DNA of 64,000 bases from Pomphorhynchus laevis. Lineage: Eukaryota > Acanthocephala > Palaeacanthocephala > Echinorhynchida > Pomphorhynchidae. Below the pieces are notes generated by a model, which saw nothing but the letters and a program-made list of their open reading frames with translations, made no database searches and was not told the DNA's origin. Position numbers and translations under genes: made by a program. Where the stretch lies: the NCBI GenBank assembly GCA_012934845.2, contig WNNJ02001227.1, forward strand, positions 24,121 to 88,120. Direction: 5' to 3'. Within the stretch, counting starts at the first letter, position 1; each line of letters starts with the position of its first letter. Shown piece by piece: positions 53,331 to 64,000 of the stretch.

Positions 53331-54705
53331 CTAAATTTTCGACGTACGAGCAGCACGTATAGACATCGAAGACATTTTTGCTAAAGCAAAACCGACTCTA
53401 CTCCTTATATTTCGGATACAGGCGCTGTAATTATCGCAAGTTCTATCTGCTCGTATCTTTGCTATTTTCTTTAAAATCATATGTGCTGTACTGCCAAGGG
53501 CACCGTTGGAGGCAAGAACAATAGGATAAAATGACGATCGTTCGAACCGTGCTATTCTTTCACCATACTTCGAGTTTTTTCTAGCCTCGTGATAGTTAAA
53601 AGCATTGCTTGTCGTGCCCGATGAATAAGAAGGAGCAAGATGGCTGAAAACACAAATGTCAAATAATGACCGCTCCGTCTTATCCCCAAACAGACCGTAA
53701 CACGCAACATCAACTCTAGAATTACGATCAAGGGTCGTTGTGGAATTTTTGAAAACTATTCCTTCAGGCAAAGGTTGTAAAGGAGGTTCAATTGATGTTG
53801 AACTGCATACATCGGCTAGTTATTTAGCAATAATATCTCGAACCACGTTATGTCTAATTGTTGGAATACCACCGAACTGACAAGCAACAGCATGACAAAT
53901 ATCAAAATTGTGTCCACACAAACATTTCATGGATGAGTCCGGAGGTTTCCATCCATAGCGTGATGTCAGAGCATCTTGAAATTGCCTTTTGCTTAAGTGG
54001 TGATTAAGTACTATTGAAGGTTTTGCTGAAAGCCAATTAGATGCCCCTTTACAGGCTGCGAAATCGATACAAGTGCTAATAGTCGCTTATTTTGATTTAA
54101 CCCTCATCAATCGAGTTTTGATAGATTCTTGCTTATATATTCTTATTTCTCGCGCAATTTGGGCATATCTAATCTCTAAATCACTTCCTGATAATCCATC
54201 TAGTAGAGGTTGGCTCATGCGTAATGAACGATCATATTCCGAAAGAGGATTACTATTTGGGTCTTGTATACACAATCCACCGTAGCGTAATGGAATCAAT
54301 ATCGAATCAAGTTGTCCCGTATCTAAATTTACTCCTGTTAACTTCGGAATGATCGTGTCGAATATATACGATGAAAGACGTTCGTAACATGTGCTACTAG
54401 CCATACAAGTTCGTTGAATATAATTCCACTTAAATTGGAGCGCCTGCGTCAAAGCTGCAAAAGCGACGTATGGATCTTCATTCGCTACTAAATTCAAATT
54501 TTTTTAATGATTCAATCCAATTGTCAATTTTGCCATGAACAAACTGGTCCATATATGTTTGATCTCCAATGGGAGAACCAAGAATTTCTGTACCTTGGTA
54601 TATAATCTTAAGCCCCGTACCACAGAAAGTCTTTTCTGCTAAATTTATTTGATCTTTATGTACTAGAACCTGTCATTTTTGTTCATTCAGATGAAAATTA
54701 ATTAA
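53331..54705 (-). pseudogene. RLE-20: 5'-truncated RLE LINE, RT thumb to C-terminus
   Basis: Minus strand. FHLNEQK.QVLVHKDQINLAE and ILGSPIGDQTYMDQFV, a frameshift near 54500, then EDPYVAFAALTQALQFKWNY, GGLCIQDP. A stop near 54085-54090 precedes GASNWL, knuckle CLCGHNFDICHAVAC with RHN, a further stop near 53820, and an open end: RVDVACYGLFGDKTERSLFDICVFS, YHEARKNSKYGER, FYPIVLASNGALG. No RT catalytic motif. The tail (53240-53330) is A/T-rich without the GGCCC hairpin. Parts recur as shards at 34004-34158. Confidence 0.8.
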
Positions 54706-54777
54706 AAAATTATAATAATAATTTTTTTGACAAAATTTTTTTAAAAGAAGAAAGTATTACAAAAATAATCATCATAG

Positions 54778-55284
54778 TTAGTTTATGGAAAAGTCGCATA
54801 GGTTACCGCCGTCATCGTCGCGCCATCGTATTGTCGTATTCGATGTCATCGTCTTTTCTGTCGCTCGGGCGGCATCAATTACTGGTCGTCCTCTGGAGGA
54901 CCGGAAACCTCTGATACACCGCGACGTTGCTCGGCAAATCGTAAAACCCACGACGCTTTTTAGACGATACAAGCATTTACCGTAGGAGGTGTGGGCATTC
55001 GATTGTAGGAAGGCAATACGCTGTAGGACTTTGCGCGCGTTTTCTGCTAGACCACCTGACGTTGATAAAGCAAAAGGGATGAATGAGCCCCGTTCAATTT
55101 TTTCCACCCTTTCGGCATATTTTGTTATCTTTCTTTGTTCATTATATCTGTAAGCGCCGGCAGTTGTCGAAGAATACGATTCCGCAAGATGATTGAAGAT
55201 CGTAACGTCTATGAACGTTCGCTGGAATCGATTTTCGAACAAGGCATTGCAAACTACGTCGAGCCTTGCATTCATTTCCCTGGA
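54778..55284 (-). pseudogene. RLE-21: endonuclease fragment
   Basis: Minus-strand open frame from TSREMNARLDVVCNALFENR through QRTFIDVTIFNHLAESY, YNEQRKITKYAER, FIPFALSTSGGLA and CIRGFRSSRG to the stop at 54778. Both catalytic Asp and the Lys helix are present; all else is lost by 5' truncation. The tail is an A-run plus TTATTATTATAA, folding back with TTTTTT before RLE-20. Confidence 0.8.
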
Positions 55285-55433
55285 GGTTGAATTATAATAA
55301 TAATTTTTTTAACAATAATTCATTTATTTAAATTGTACAAAATTGGTTCCCGCAAATGGGCCTTCAGTTCAAACGTACAAATCCTTAATTCAATTGTTGT
55401 AGTTTCATCTTAATGACCACCTTATGCCTCCAA

Positions 55434-58400
55434 TCAAGCGTCCGATGTCGGCTTGATATATATCGGCGAGTGGCTGGTTGATCTCGGCAATCGCAGGCTT
55501 GCTGATGCTGAGCGAGCAATCGCAATTGATATTTTGGAATGCAAGCGAGCGATTATGTCTGCATAGCAATCTGAGGACCGTCGTGTTGTTGCGGATGCTA
55601 TCGTCTTGATAGTTGAAATTGCTTTGTTACCGATCCCACCAGAAGAGGAGAAAATTAGGGGTATGAATTTTCCCTGATCGACCGTTTCAACTCTTTCACA
55701 ATATTTTGCATCTTTACGGTTCTCGTGATAACAAAATGCTGCTGCAGGACTCTTTTCGACATACGATGGAGCATGTATAGAGAAAATACTCACGTCAAAA
55801 AACGTGCGCTCGAAACGATTGTCATTGAGGCCGGTGCAAGCAATATCCAGTCTGGCAGCGGTGTCACGAGTTGTTGTAGAAACCTCGAATTTAACACTCG
55901 GTGGAACGATGGAAAGCGGTGGCTCGACTTCAACCCCAAAAGAGCATCCTGCAAGCGAATGAGCTATAATATTCCTTACAATATTATGTCTGATACTGGG
56001 AAAGCCTCCTCGTTTGCACGACATTGCATGACGAATGTCCATCTTGGCACCGCAAATACAGTTATGTTTGACATCTGTTGGTGTCCAACTATATCTCGAG
56101 GCTACAGCATCTGTAAATTCCCTTCGAGTCAAGTGATAATCTTCAGACTTAATGGGCAGGATACTTAGCCAAGACGAAGCCCCTGCATGTGACGCATGCT
56201 CGATACAATTATTGGTTAAGTGATCAATTCTGTTTTTGGCTTGTTGTTTCAGATCTCTGAAAAAGACACTCCGAGTTTCTGATATCCCCCGAAGCACTTC
56301 AGTTTGATAACGATAAAACGAATCACCAAGTAAGCCCGACTCATATGTATTTAGAAGCATATTCGCGCAATTAAACTCAAGGACGCATGTAATCCCCGGA
56401 TCACTGATACCCATGCCACCCATCTTAAGTGGAAGTGTTACCATTGAAATCATTTCGTCCGAGAGATTGCGTCCGAGAAGTATGGGAAGTAATCGCTCTC
56501 TTAAATCAATACTTACTGATTCTGTTTCAACTTCATTGCATAGCACGGATCTCATATAATGTGTCAACTTAAACTGTAGAGATTTTGTTAGACATAAGTA
56601 AGCAGCATGAGGGTCAATTGAGGTAACCTTTGCCAATCGCGAGTACAACGAGCCCAAATGATCAAACTTCACTTTTGTAGCAGAAGAAACGAAATCTACC
56701 GACCCAATAGGAACTCCAAGAACATTGATTCCATCTATGGACTTGCAAGTAATATCATCGGGAAACAGATTGTATTGATTTACGTTGTAAACTAAGACTT
56801 TGGTCTTAGAAGCATTTACATAATATCCAAATTTTGGTCCCATGCACTTTAGAATATTCCACACCTGAACTAGATCTTGAGGTTTTCCAGCAAAATTCGC
56901 ATCATCCGCGAACCATTTTTGATTTATACTAGGTACTTCATGGGCAATTATATCGATGAGTGGCAGCGATGCCATTGAGAAAGCGACCATTGCCAATGGA
57001 TCGCCTTGAGTGAATCCTTCGGATGAGAATAAGCTGGACCCACCAAGAACGAGTTGTGTAGGCCTCGAGTAAATATTATTCAAAGTGTTTGATAGCGATG
57101 GGCAAACATATTGAATATTATGGAGTGATACTGCGCGATTTAATGCGTTGAATGCGTTCGAAGCGTCGACAGCAAGGACGCAACAATCCTCGGAATGAAA
57201 ATACGTTTCACGAATTGAGCTAATGGTGTACTCAATTCCACCTCGTTGTGATGCTGATAATTGGTCGCACCCCGCAGCTTCCTGAATATCCCCTCGAATT
57301 ACCTCAAGTATGGCTTTACATACAATACGCCTCACTACCTCACATACACCTATTGGCCTAACACCCCCTTCTTTCTTTTGTAATGCTATTAATCTGCAAG
57401 CAACAAACGCATCAAGAACACCAGGCCTAATGTTGTCGGTTGTTAACTTAAAAGTGAAATCTGCTAGTACTCGTGCCAAAGAAAGCGACTGTTTTCCGAA
57501 ACGAGTCAGTAAATTACACCATGCTAATGGGTCAAGTCCAGACGGCCCAGCACTACCCTTTGTCTTTTTACATGCGCGTATGATACATTCATCATCAATT
57601 GCTCTGAATCGAACTTCGTGGTGGTATGCAGCTCGGTGAAATCGCTTCGACAGCAATACGTCTTCATTTATTTCGGATGGCATCGGATGAAAATCATTGA
57701 GCACACTCTCAACAGTTCTGCCGTCAATAATAGAATCTGGTGATAAAACTCCAGTCGACACCTGGTCAGAAAGCACAGAGGTGCTTGCTGCAATTTTTCC
57801 TTGAGTCATCAGTCCACTGAAACGCTTCTTCCAATCCAAAGTCGATCCATTCCTTGTTGATTGATTGTAGGCCACCTGAAGATGCACGGCTTCTTCGTAT
57901 AGTTCTGATCATGACAATCTACGCTCTAAGGTTTTCCGTATAATTGAAATTTTCTTAGACTTAATTTTTTGGAGAATTAATTGAGGGAAGACAGAAACTA
58001 GCTTAAACGCGGATTCCTCATCATCTTGGCTGTAAGCAACTTTCGAATAAAAAGAATTGAGTGTATCGACAAACTGATGACTTGCTGCACATTGAGGTAG
58101 ATCATGAGATTTAGCTTCCATTGAATCACTGACTTATAGTAGCTGATTGACAATTGTGACCTGGTATCATCTGGTACAGACATGCTAGGGTTAGGATCAC
58201 CATGAACATGCGGTAGAGATCGTTCAGCAGATTCAGTAGTGCGTAGATACTGACCTTTGTCGACGCATTCAACCGTATCGATCTGTTGTTCGTGAGCAGC
58301 TGGTGAAACGTCCGGTGCTAAGGGTATTGATTGAACTCCGATGGTATCTCTCTGTTTGTTTTGGCAATCGGTTGCTCTACAATTTGAACATGCAAGGTTT

Positions 58401-58491
58401 TGTTTAGCGCATCAACAGCCCTTACATTTCGCTGCTTGACCGTTACAAGTGCAACACCGAACAATGGAATTCGGTTTACCCCTTGTCATGA
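55434..58491 (-). pseudogene. RLE-22: nearly complete RLE LINE
   Basis: Minus strand. MTRGKPNSIVRCCTCNGQAA, then a TGA inside the Cys cluster (CKGC-stop-CAK). The N-terminal linker continues to SYYKSVIQWKLNL; a frameshift near 58110 and a TGA at about 57909-57911 (ERRLS-stop-SELYEEA) precede an open 817-codon stretch: GSAGPSGLDPLAW, GGVRPIGVCEVVRRIV, motif A AVDASNAFNALN, EGFTQGDPLAM, motif C WFADDANFAG, GGMGISDP, GASSWL, knuckle CICGAKMDIRHAMSC with RHN, RLDIACTGLNDNRFERTFFDVSIFS, YHENRKDAKYCER. The 3' UTR hairpin is at 55345-55362. Only three breaks, all in the first quarter. Confidence 0.87.
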
Positions 58492-58600
58492 CAGAAGTAT
58501 GACTAGTTCAAGCACGGACTGGGCGAATTGTTTGTAAAGGACGGCTGTTGTATATGTAATTTGTGTAAGTAGTTTATTAAGCAGCCAAGAAAGTTCAAAC
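58492..58600 (-). promoter_or_regulatory. RLE-22 5' leader
   Basis: On minus: TTTGAACTTTCTTGGCTGCT, TAATAAACTACTTACA (58565-58599, as in RLE-17), CAAATTACA, ATATACAACA, then unique sequence to the ATG. It lacks the GAGCTTAAAAAA start and abuts a TTATTATATAATAA tract. Confidence 0.55.
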
Positions 58601-58649
58601 TATTATTATATAATAATTTTTTTTAATATTATTATAAAGACCTAAAAAC

Positions 58650-58918
58650 CTTAAAAAAGATCTCAACCTTAAAAAAGTTTGAGATCTAAAGTAAATACAA
58701 GGACTGCGTTTCAGAGGACTGCGTTTCAGAGGACCGCGTTTCAGAGGACTGCGTTTCAGAGGACTGCGTTTCAGAGGACCGCGTTTCAGAGGACTGCGTT
58801 TCAGAGGACGTAAGGTCGTACACCCAGGGTACCTCCCGGGTTGAGCACTCGCGCGGAAGATTACAACTTACTTTGTGACACAAAGACAATCGAAACTAAC
58901 AATTGAACGTCGCCTTGT
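58650..58918 (+). promoter_or_regulatory. RLE-23 5' leader
   Basis: AAGACCTAAAAACCTTAAAA, AAGATCTCAACCTTAAAAAA, then GTTTGAGATCTAAAGTAAAT (58677-58696) and ACA, the 15-bp tandem array, GTCGTACACCCAGGGTACCT..., and unique sequence to the ATG at 58919. The GTCGTAC-CCAGGG-CTCCCGG stretch resembles part of the RLE-15 leader. Confidence 0.6.
58701..58809 (+). repeat. 15-bp tandem array (7 units plus start of an eighth)
   Basis: Units GGA(C)(T/C)GCGTTTCAGA. Units 3 and 6 have GGACCG, the others GGACTG, giving the order T T C T T C T, a 45-bp higher-order period. It lies in the RLE-23 leader and may be a promoter repeat like those in some LINE 5' UTRs (inference). Confidence 0.95.
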
Positions 58919-61900
58919 ATGCCCAAAGGAATACCGTCTAACCAGAGGCTATGCTGTGGATGTAATGGTCCATCAGCAAAGTGCAAAGGTTGCAAATGTG
59001 CGAAGGCAGGAGCTCCTTGCGTTAATTGCCGTGCACCTGAATGTAACAATAGCGTGCATATTGGACCTCAGACAGTGTGTTTAACCTCTGCTGCTGAACC
59101 AGTAGGTAGAGTGGCGGATTTGAATCCCCTTACTGATAGTGGCAGTACACGGACAACTGATAATCCAATTGTAGATAACTTGCACGACCCTGTTGATAGG
59201 CAGTCTCTTTCACTTCAGGCGATTTATGATGTGGTGATACAATGGAGGCCTAGTGCGATGCGACTCCCAAGATGTGCTGCGTCGAATGAATTCGTTGAAA
59301 TGCTTGCTAGCCTCTATCAGATTGCAGCCGAAGCTGATAACATGATATGTTTGCACTTAAAAAGGCCACTATTTTGTCCCGGTGCGTTTTGCAACGTCTT
59401 CCATCTAGAAAGGTGTCCGAGATCCGAAAAGCACTGGAGCGCAGAATCAGACTATGGAAAAATGGCAGATTCGTCGATGTTTTCAATGAGGCAAGAATAT
59501 TACAGCGACGTTGCATGCCTATGCGTTCGAGCCCACGTACTGATGATTGGATAAAGCGCTATGTCAAGTTGGTCACAAGTGGAAAGCTGTCAGCGGCGAC
59601 TGCCATATTGGAAGAGAACCAACAGTCGAGCATTCTAGATCCTGATTCGATTGTCGATGGTTTGACTGTACGTGAACACCTGCAGAATCTACACCCAACA
59701 GCCGCAGATGCTGATGCGTCCGCTTTATTACAACGAGATTTGCCGAATGTTAGAGAGCATCATCCTTCGCTCTTCTCTGTCATAGATGGGGAAGCTATCA
59801 TCCGAGCGGCCAACAAAACCTCAGGTGGAGCTGGCCCATCAGGGCTGGATGCGATGGCTTGGAGACAACTCTTGAATAGCTTATCCGTGCATTCCAAGGC
59901 TCTAGCGGATGCTTTGGCAAATTTTGCAGTGAGCCTTAGCACTATTCAACTCAGCCCTAGGATGTTAGAGGCGTTTACTGCTTGCCAGTTGATATCAATA
60001 CCAAAGAATAATGGGAAAATTAGACCGATTGGTGTATCAGAGGTTGTTCGCCGCATTGTCAGTAAAACCATATTGTCCTGCGTCAAAGATGATCTTCAAG
60101 ACGTAGCCGGGATTGTCCAACTTTGCGCATCTTAGCGAAATGGGATCGATTTTGCAATTCACTCGCTTCGCGATACGTATTCTTCTAACCAGAGCTATGG
60201 ACTTCTCGCTGTCGAAGCTAAGAATGCGTTCAACTCTGTCAATCGAAATGTTATGCTACAAAATATCAAACACACTTGCCCTGGGCTAGCACAGTCCTTA
60301 TCTAACAATTATGCGGGCGACGCAGAACTGACACTTGGTGGTGGATCTTTAGCATCGTGCGAGGGAGTAACCCAGGGAGATCCCTTAGCCATGGCTGCCT
60401 TCGCAATGACATCCTTACCATTGATAAGTATGATCAAGCAAGTCGTGCCAAACATTGTTCAGCGTTGGTTTGCTGACGATGCGAATTTTTTAGGTTTGCC
60501 TGAGGATCTGTTGCGTGTATGGCAACTTCTCCAAATCCAAGGACCAAAATTCGGATATAATGTGAACCCTAGCAAAACCAAGATGCTCCTTCATCCGCAA
60601 TCCGAAGGGGTTGTATCCACTTCCCGCAGACATTGAGACACGATTCGATGACATCGAGGTGCTTGTTGCGCCAATTGGCTCAGGCGAATTTGTAAAGGAA
60701 ATTACAAAAATTAAAATATTAAAGTGGACTGAGCTTGTTTCTCGTATATCTACTGTATCACGATTTGATCCCCATGCTGCTTTCTCAGGATTCAATAAGT
60801 CAATACAATGGAAATGGACACACTTTATGAGATCGACACCAAGTGAAACGGATCTGTATTTGTCCTTACGGGATACTATATTCAGTTGTTTGGCTCCCTC
60901 ACTTTTCGATCAAGATCTAAACTCAGTTATGCACGCGTTGATTTCGTCACCAATTTCAAAGGGTGGAATGGGCATTGTTGATCCAGTAAGCGCAGCTTTG
61001 ACCGAGTTCGAAAGCTCGAAAAAATTTTGTAAAACATTTGATAGTGGGCTACAAGGTGATCTTCTCAGGGATGCTCAGAATAACTTGACAAAAGAGTTGA
61101 ATCAAGAACGACAAAAAGTTGTGGATGAGCGTTTGGCATACATTCGATCAATCTTACCCGCCTCAATGCATCAAGCCCTGGAATTTGCACTGGGACAGGG
61201 TGCTTCCTCTTGGATTAGTGCAGTTCCAGTGAAAGCTGAATTCAGTCATTTGTGTCCACATGAATTCAGAGATGCTCTTGCGTTGCGATATGGCTTTGAC
61301 CCTATCGGGATTCCCAAGGACAAGTGTGTGTGTGGTGATGATGCGAAACTCCCACATTTGCTTTCGTGCAAGCGAGGAGGTGTTGTAATAACAAGGCATA
61401 ACGCCTTACGCGATTTCTTGGCCACCGAAATATCACAGGTGTGTACTGGGGTTGGTGTCGAACCGATATTACAACGGGTAGATAGTGATCACTGTTTTGA
61501 TCATCGGGTCACTTGTCGAAGTGACGACGCGCGACTCGACATCGTCTGCATTGGGCTTTCTGACGCCAGATATGAGCGAACGTTCTTTGACGTTACGGTT
61601 TTCAACCATTTTGCTCCATCGTGTGCGTCTACGAGAAAAGCTGCATTTGATTTTCATGAAGCGAGAAAAAGATCAAAATACGCGGAACGTATCATCGATA
61701 TCGAAAGGAGTAGATTTATGCCGCTGGTGTTCACGGCTTCTGGTGCTGCGGGACCCGACGCCATGGTTTTGCTCAGGACAATTGCTCGATTGCGTTCATC
61801 ACGTGGGAATAAAAGCTATGCTGAATGCCTGTGTGGCCTCAGAAGGTCCATAAGTTTGCTGCTGTGTCGTGCTGCCTCACATGCAATCAGAGGGTGCCGG

Positions 61901-61966
61901 TCGACTAGGGGTCACCCATATAGTCGTGGATCCGAACGGATGGATGATTCTAATGTTTTAGAATAA
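58919..61966 (+). pseudogene. RLE-23: full-length RLE LINE with several breaks
   Basis: MPKGIPSNQRLCCGCNGPSA with the Cys-rich domain (CKGCKCAKAGAPCVNCRAPEC). A frameshift near 59370 leads to LPSRKVSEIRKALERRI, GGAGPSGLDAMAW, GKIRPIGVSEVVRRIV, QLCAS, then TAG at 60133-60135 (old CAG). Motif A reads AVEAKNAFNSVN: the catalytic Asp is Glu. EGVTQGDPLAM and WFADDANFLG follow. A frameshift near 60605 leads to 451 open codons: APIGSGEFV, GGMGIVDP, GASSWI, knuckle CVCGDDAKLPHLLSC with RHN, RLDIVCIGLSDARYERTFFDVTVFN, FHEARKRSKYAER. Parent-type of RLE-18 and of the short tail at 11928. Hairpin at 61999-62016. Confidence 0.86.
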
Positions 61967-62041
61967 ATAATAATACATAACAATGTTAAATGTATATTGG
62001 TCCATTTGAGGGAACCATATGTTGTAATTAATAATATATTT

Positions 62042-62303
62042 AAAAAAATATATTATGAACATACAATAAATAAAATACAATATATTATGAACATACAATA
62101 AATAAAATACATAAATACAGGAAAAAAGCAAATACTGAGTGCAACAGACTAGGTTTACGCAAACCTTCCTCTTATTCGATACGATCGTTCTTTTGCTAAG
62201 CAAATTACAAATCAAACTTACAACAATAAAACTTACAATAAAACTTACAAGCTTAAACACACAAATTTGACAAGTGCAGGGAGTCCTTTCAATAAGGATT
62301 CAT
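62042..62303 (+). promoter_or_regulatory. RLE-24 5' leader
   Basis: A 29-bp unit ending AAAATACA is present twice (62051-62079, 62083-62111, period 32). Later come CAAATTACA and three AAACTTACA pieces in a row (about 62208-62250). The ATG at 62304 opens MPRGKPST. The repeated -TACA pieces look like serial additions. Confidence 0.55.
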
Positions 62304-62630
62304 ATGCCTCGTGGAAAGCCTTCGACATATCCCCTTGCTGTACGTGCAATGGACAAGCGGCGAAATGCATATCTTGCCAATGCGTCAAGGCGGACACTCC
62401 TTGCCTCAACTGCAGGGCAGCAAATTGCTGCAACCGCCCGAGGATTGTCAAAGACTTTCTCTGTCAAAACAAGAATATCGATGATACCCATCGGCTGGGT
62501 AGTGACACTCATCAATTGGGTGATACACCTCCATCAAACAGCCAAAGCATGGTCAATCAGCTTAATCAAAATAAGCTTATCGATGTCATATACCGACCCG
62601 AGAATACAGTGAAAAATATTCTATCAATAT
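62304..62630 (+). pseudogene. RLE-24: RLE LINE N-terminus, cut off by APE-B3
   Basis: MPRGKPST, then a frameshift into SPCCTCNGQAAKCISCQCVK, ADTPCLNCRAANCCNRPRIV: the full Cys-rich domain. A linker to NQLNQNKLIDVIYR corresponds to the segment before the RT. It stops at 62630, where sequence switches to APE-B3 at the edge of the inverted duplication. No RT is left. Confidence 0.8.
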
Positions 62631-63100
62631 TCATTGATAAATGTTTTTGGCGATACCTAAAAAGGATATTAGGAGTATCATCGAAGTGTTCTTCTACAGC
62701 TGTTGCGGTGCTTAGTAGATCGATACCACTCTCGGTCAAACTTTGCAATCGATTTCGCCTTGGTGAAACCACAGCGTATTTGGAAGCCCGACGGCTATTC
62801 GATAACAAAATACTTAGCCTAGATCCAGATATCTTTTTGACGTCTGTTTATACTCAATCAGCTTGGAGAAATCCAAGATACCAAAAGCGTCCGCTGGTTT
62901 GGCGTTTATCTTTAGACGGCTACCACGCCAAATTTTGTTCAATTCGACTCCCTTTTCACTCTCGCTCGACTCACTGTCGCTGTCGATTTTGCTCAAAAGT
63001 GTTCAGCTCTTTTGGATGCTTTCGCATGCCCCGTATTATCTTCGAGGTCTTTAGAACAAGTCGACAAAGGAGGACTAGGAAATCGCCTAACTTTGATTGA
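62631..63100 (+). pseudogene. APE-B3: APE-B2 C-terminal copy
   Basis: From DKCFWRYLKRILGVSSKCSS through GETTAYLEARRLFDNK, WRNPRYQKRPLVWRLSLDGY to RRTRKSPNFD and the stop at 63098-63100, matching APE-B2 apart from rare substitutions. The open frame upstream belongs to RLE-24 in a different context. The 3' UTR and GCCGAAAGACG tail run to about 63300. It arose with the segmental duplication, not by its own insertion, since the neighbour junction is copied too. Confidence 0.88.
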
Positions 63101-63305
63101 TGCTTAACATTTTTTTTCTTTTCTTTCTTGCGCACCGTTGCACTCATGGCCCGATTTCAAACTTCAGAATAAATCTATAACAACGTACGCTAAATGTTCA
63201 GACGCCGGATTTCTGATTTCAAGTAATTGATTTAATTTATTGTATTTTAAATTTCGCCCAGCCGAAAGACGAAATGGGAAATAAATCGCTGCATTATTAT
63301 TTTAT

Positions 63306-64000
63306 TATTATTTTTATTATTATGCACCATTTATGGTGTATCGTCATGGCTTTCCATAGTGCCCCCGGTTCGTGAAAACTTCCATATTCTTCCACGTGAA
63401 TTCAGAGATAGTATGGCTATGCGGTATGCTTGGGAACCGACTGACATGCCCACGAGATGCATATGCAATACTCCTGCATGCTTGAAGCATCTCATTTCAT
63501 GTCGGCGTGGAGGGTTGCAGATTTTTCGTCAGAATATCGTTCGTGATATCCTTGCCCGAAATCTAACGACTGTTTGTCATGGTGTAGGGATCGAACCTGT
63601 ACTCGATAGTCCCAGCGTGGATCACATCTTCACCAATAGTGCAACGACAAGAGATCTTGACGCACGAGTGGATATCGTCTGTACTGGACTGTTTCCCGGT
63701 AGATTCGAGCGGACGTATATAGACGTCAGCATTTTCAGCAACCTTGCCGAATCTTACCGTACAAGCACGTCCAGTGCGTTCAACTTCCACGAAGCAAGAA
63801 AGAAGTCTAAATATGAGGAACGGGTTCAACAGATTGCAAGAGGCACATTTGTACCCTTCATCGCTTCGACAAACGGCGGATTGAGTGAAAGCTCTCGTGC
63901 TGTGTTGCGCCGAATCGCCATTCTGCAGGCGCAGAGGTCTGATCAAACGACATACGCACAGTGCTTGACTCGCATTACACGTGAAATCGGTGTTGCCCTA
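63306..64000 (+). pseudogene. RLE-25: copy of RLE-14 (RLE-9 subfamily), cut by window end
   Basis: Starts at the TGCACCAT-TT-ATGGTGTA fold-back (63323-63340), then SSWLSIVPPVRENFHILPRE, knuckle CICNTPACLKHLISC, RQN, RVDIVCTGLFPG, ERTYIDVSIFSNL, KKSKYEER, TTYAQCLTRITREIGVAL to the edge. The frame is open throughout. It is the same as RLE-14 as far as I compared, including RHN changed to RQN. Confidence 0.88.

Larger units (their letters stand above)
62631..64000 (+). repeat. Right arm of the inverted duplication
   Basis: Reverse complement of 38766-40135, same length. It contains APE-B3 and RLE-25 with their shared TTA junction. The left edge falls inside APE-B coding sequence, not at an element end. 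Confidence 0.93.

Noticed and set aside
58677-58699. Similarity of the leader module to nematode SL1 (both contain AAGTTTGAG)
   Set aside because: Only about 8-9 bases agree. The rest of SL1 (GGTTTAATTACCC) is absent, and the upstream bases are A-runs. It is kept only as part of the general leader hypothesis.
58701-58809. CRISPR-like array
   Set aside because: The 15-bp units are contiguous with no spacers, and lie in a LINE leader of a eukaryote.
38766-64000. The two 1.37-kb arms as terminal repeats of one large mobile element
   Set aside because: The arms cut through the middle of an APE-B LINE and contain ordinary LINE pieces. The DNA between is the same LINE pile with no recombinase or other unifying gene.

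Overview
The window is eukaryotic DNA made almost wholly of non-LTR retrotransposons (LINEs). I see no host gene, tRNA, rRNA or CRISPR array. An invertebrate animal fits best: RTE-, CR1/L2- and Jockey/I-like LINEs occur together, with a LINE type whose C-terminal zinc-knuckle/endonuclease block I associate with cnidarian and sponge predicted proteins. I cannot name a species.

The main tenant, here called RLE, has about 26 copies or fragments in 64 kb. It is a single-ORF LINE with an N-terminal Cys-rich domain (eight spaced Cys ligands, CXC-like), a reverse transcriptase (motif A usually DAxNAFN, motif C YADD or FADD), a CxC-x7-H-x3-C zinc knuckle followed by RHN, and a restriction-like endonuclease (RLD...D..K). 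Only RLE-12 (34287-37241, 984 codons) is open from end to end. Most copies end in A-rich tracts leading into (TTA)n and abut the next copy there, so the locus looks like a trap of TTA-repeat-targeting elements inserted beside or into one another. Names (RLE-1 to RLE-25, APE-A, APE-B, RTE-1, RTE-2) are mine and local to this window.

Layout: 1-1760 RLE-1; 1760-2474 minus-strand CR1-like tails; 2501-3390 RTE-1; 3395-4506 plus 9823-11515 one RLE element (RLE-2/3) split by a full-length APE LINE (APE-A, 4507-9822), itself split by RTE-2 (4847-5740, 16-bp target duplication); 11516-18235 APE-B tail and RLE-4 to RLE-6; 18237-20796 APE-B1; 20798-29290 RLE-7 to RLE-10, with an APE-A2 insertion; 29292-33985 RLE-11, split by APE-A3; 34190-37320 intact RLE-12; 37335-51180 a head-to-tail minus-strand pile (RLE-13, APE-B tail, RLE-14, APE-B2, RLE-15, -16, -17); 51200-53235 plus-strand RLE-18 and -19; 53240-58620 minus-strand RLE-20 to -22; 58650-64000 plus-strand RLE-23, RLE-24, APE-B3 and RLE-25. 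The last 1,370 bp (62631-64000) repeat 38766-40135 in inverted orientation.

Four observations go beyond cataloguing. (1) Several LINE 5' junctions, from three unrelated LINE types, carry perfect or near-perfect fold-back hairpins with mostly 4-7-nt loops, as if the cDNA end had snapped back on itself. (2) RLE 5' leaders are mosaics of short interchangeable modules, most ending in TACA; one also precedes APE-A. (3) A hairpin of the form GG-CCC-loop-GGG-(AA/TAA)-CC recurs in the 3' UTRs of divergent RLE copies. (4) APE-A copies share a 3' stem with compensatory base changes.
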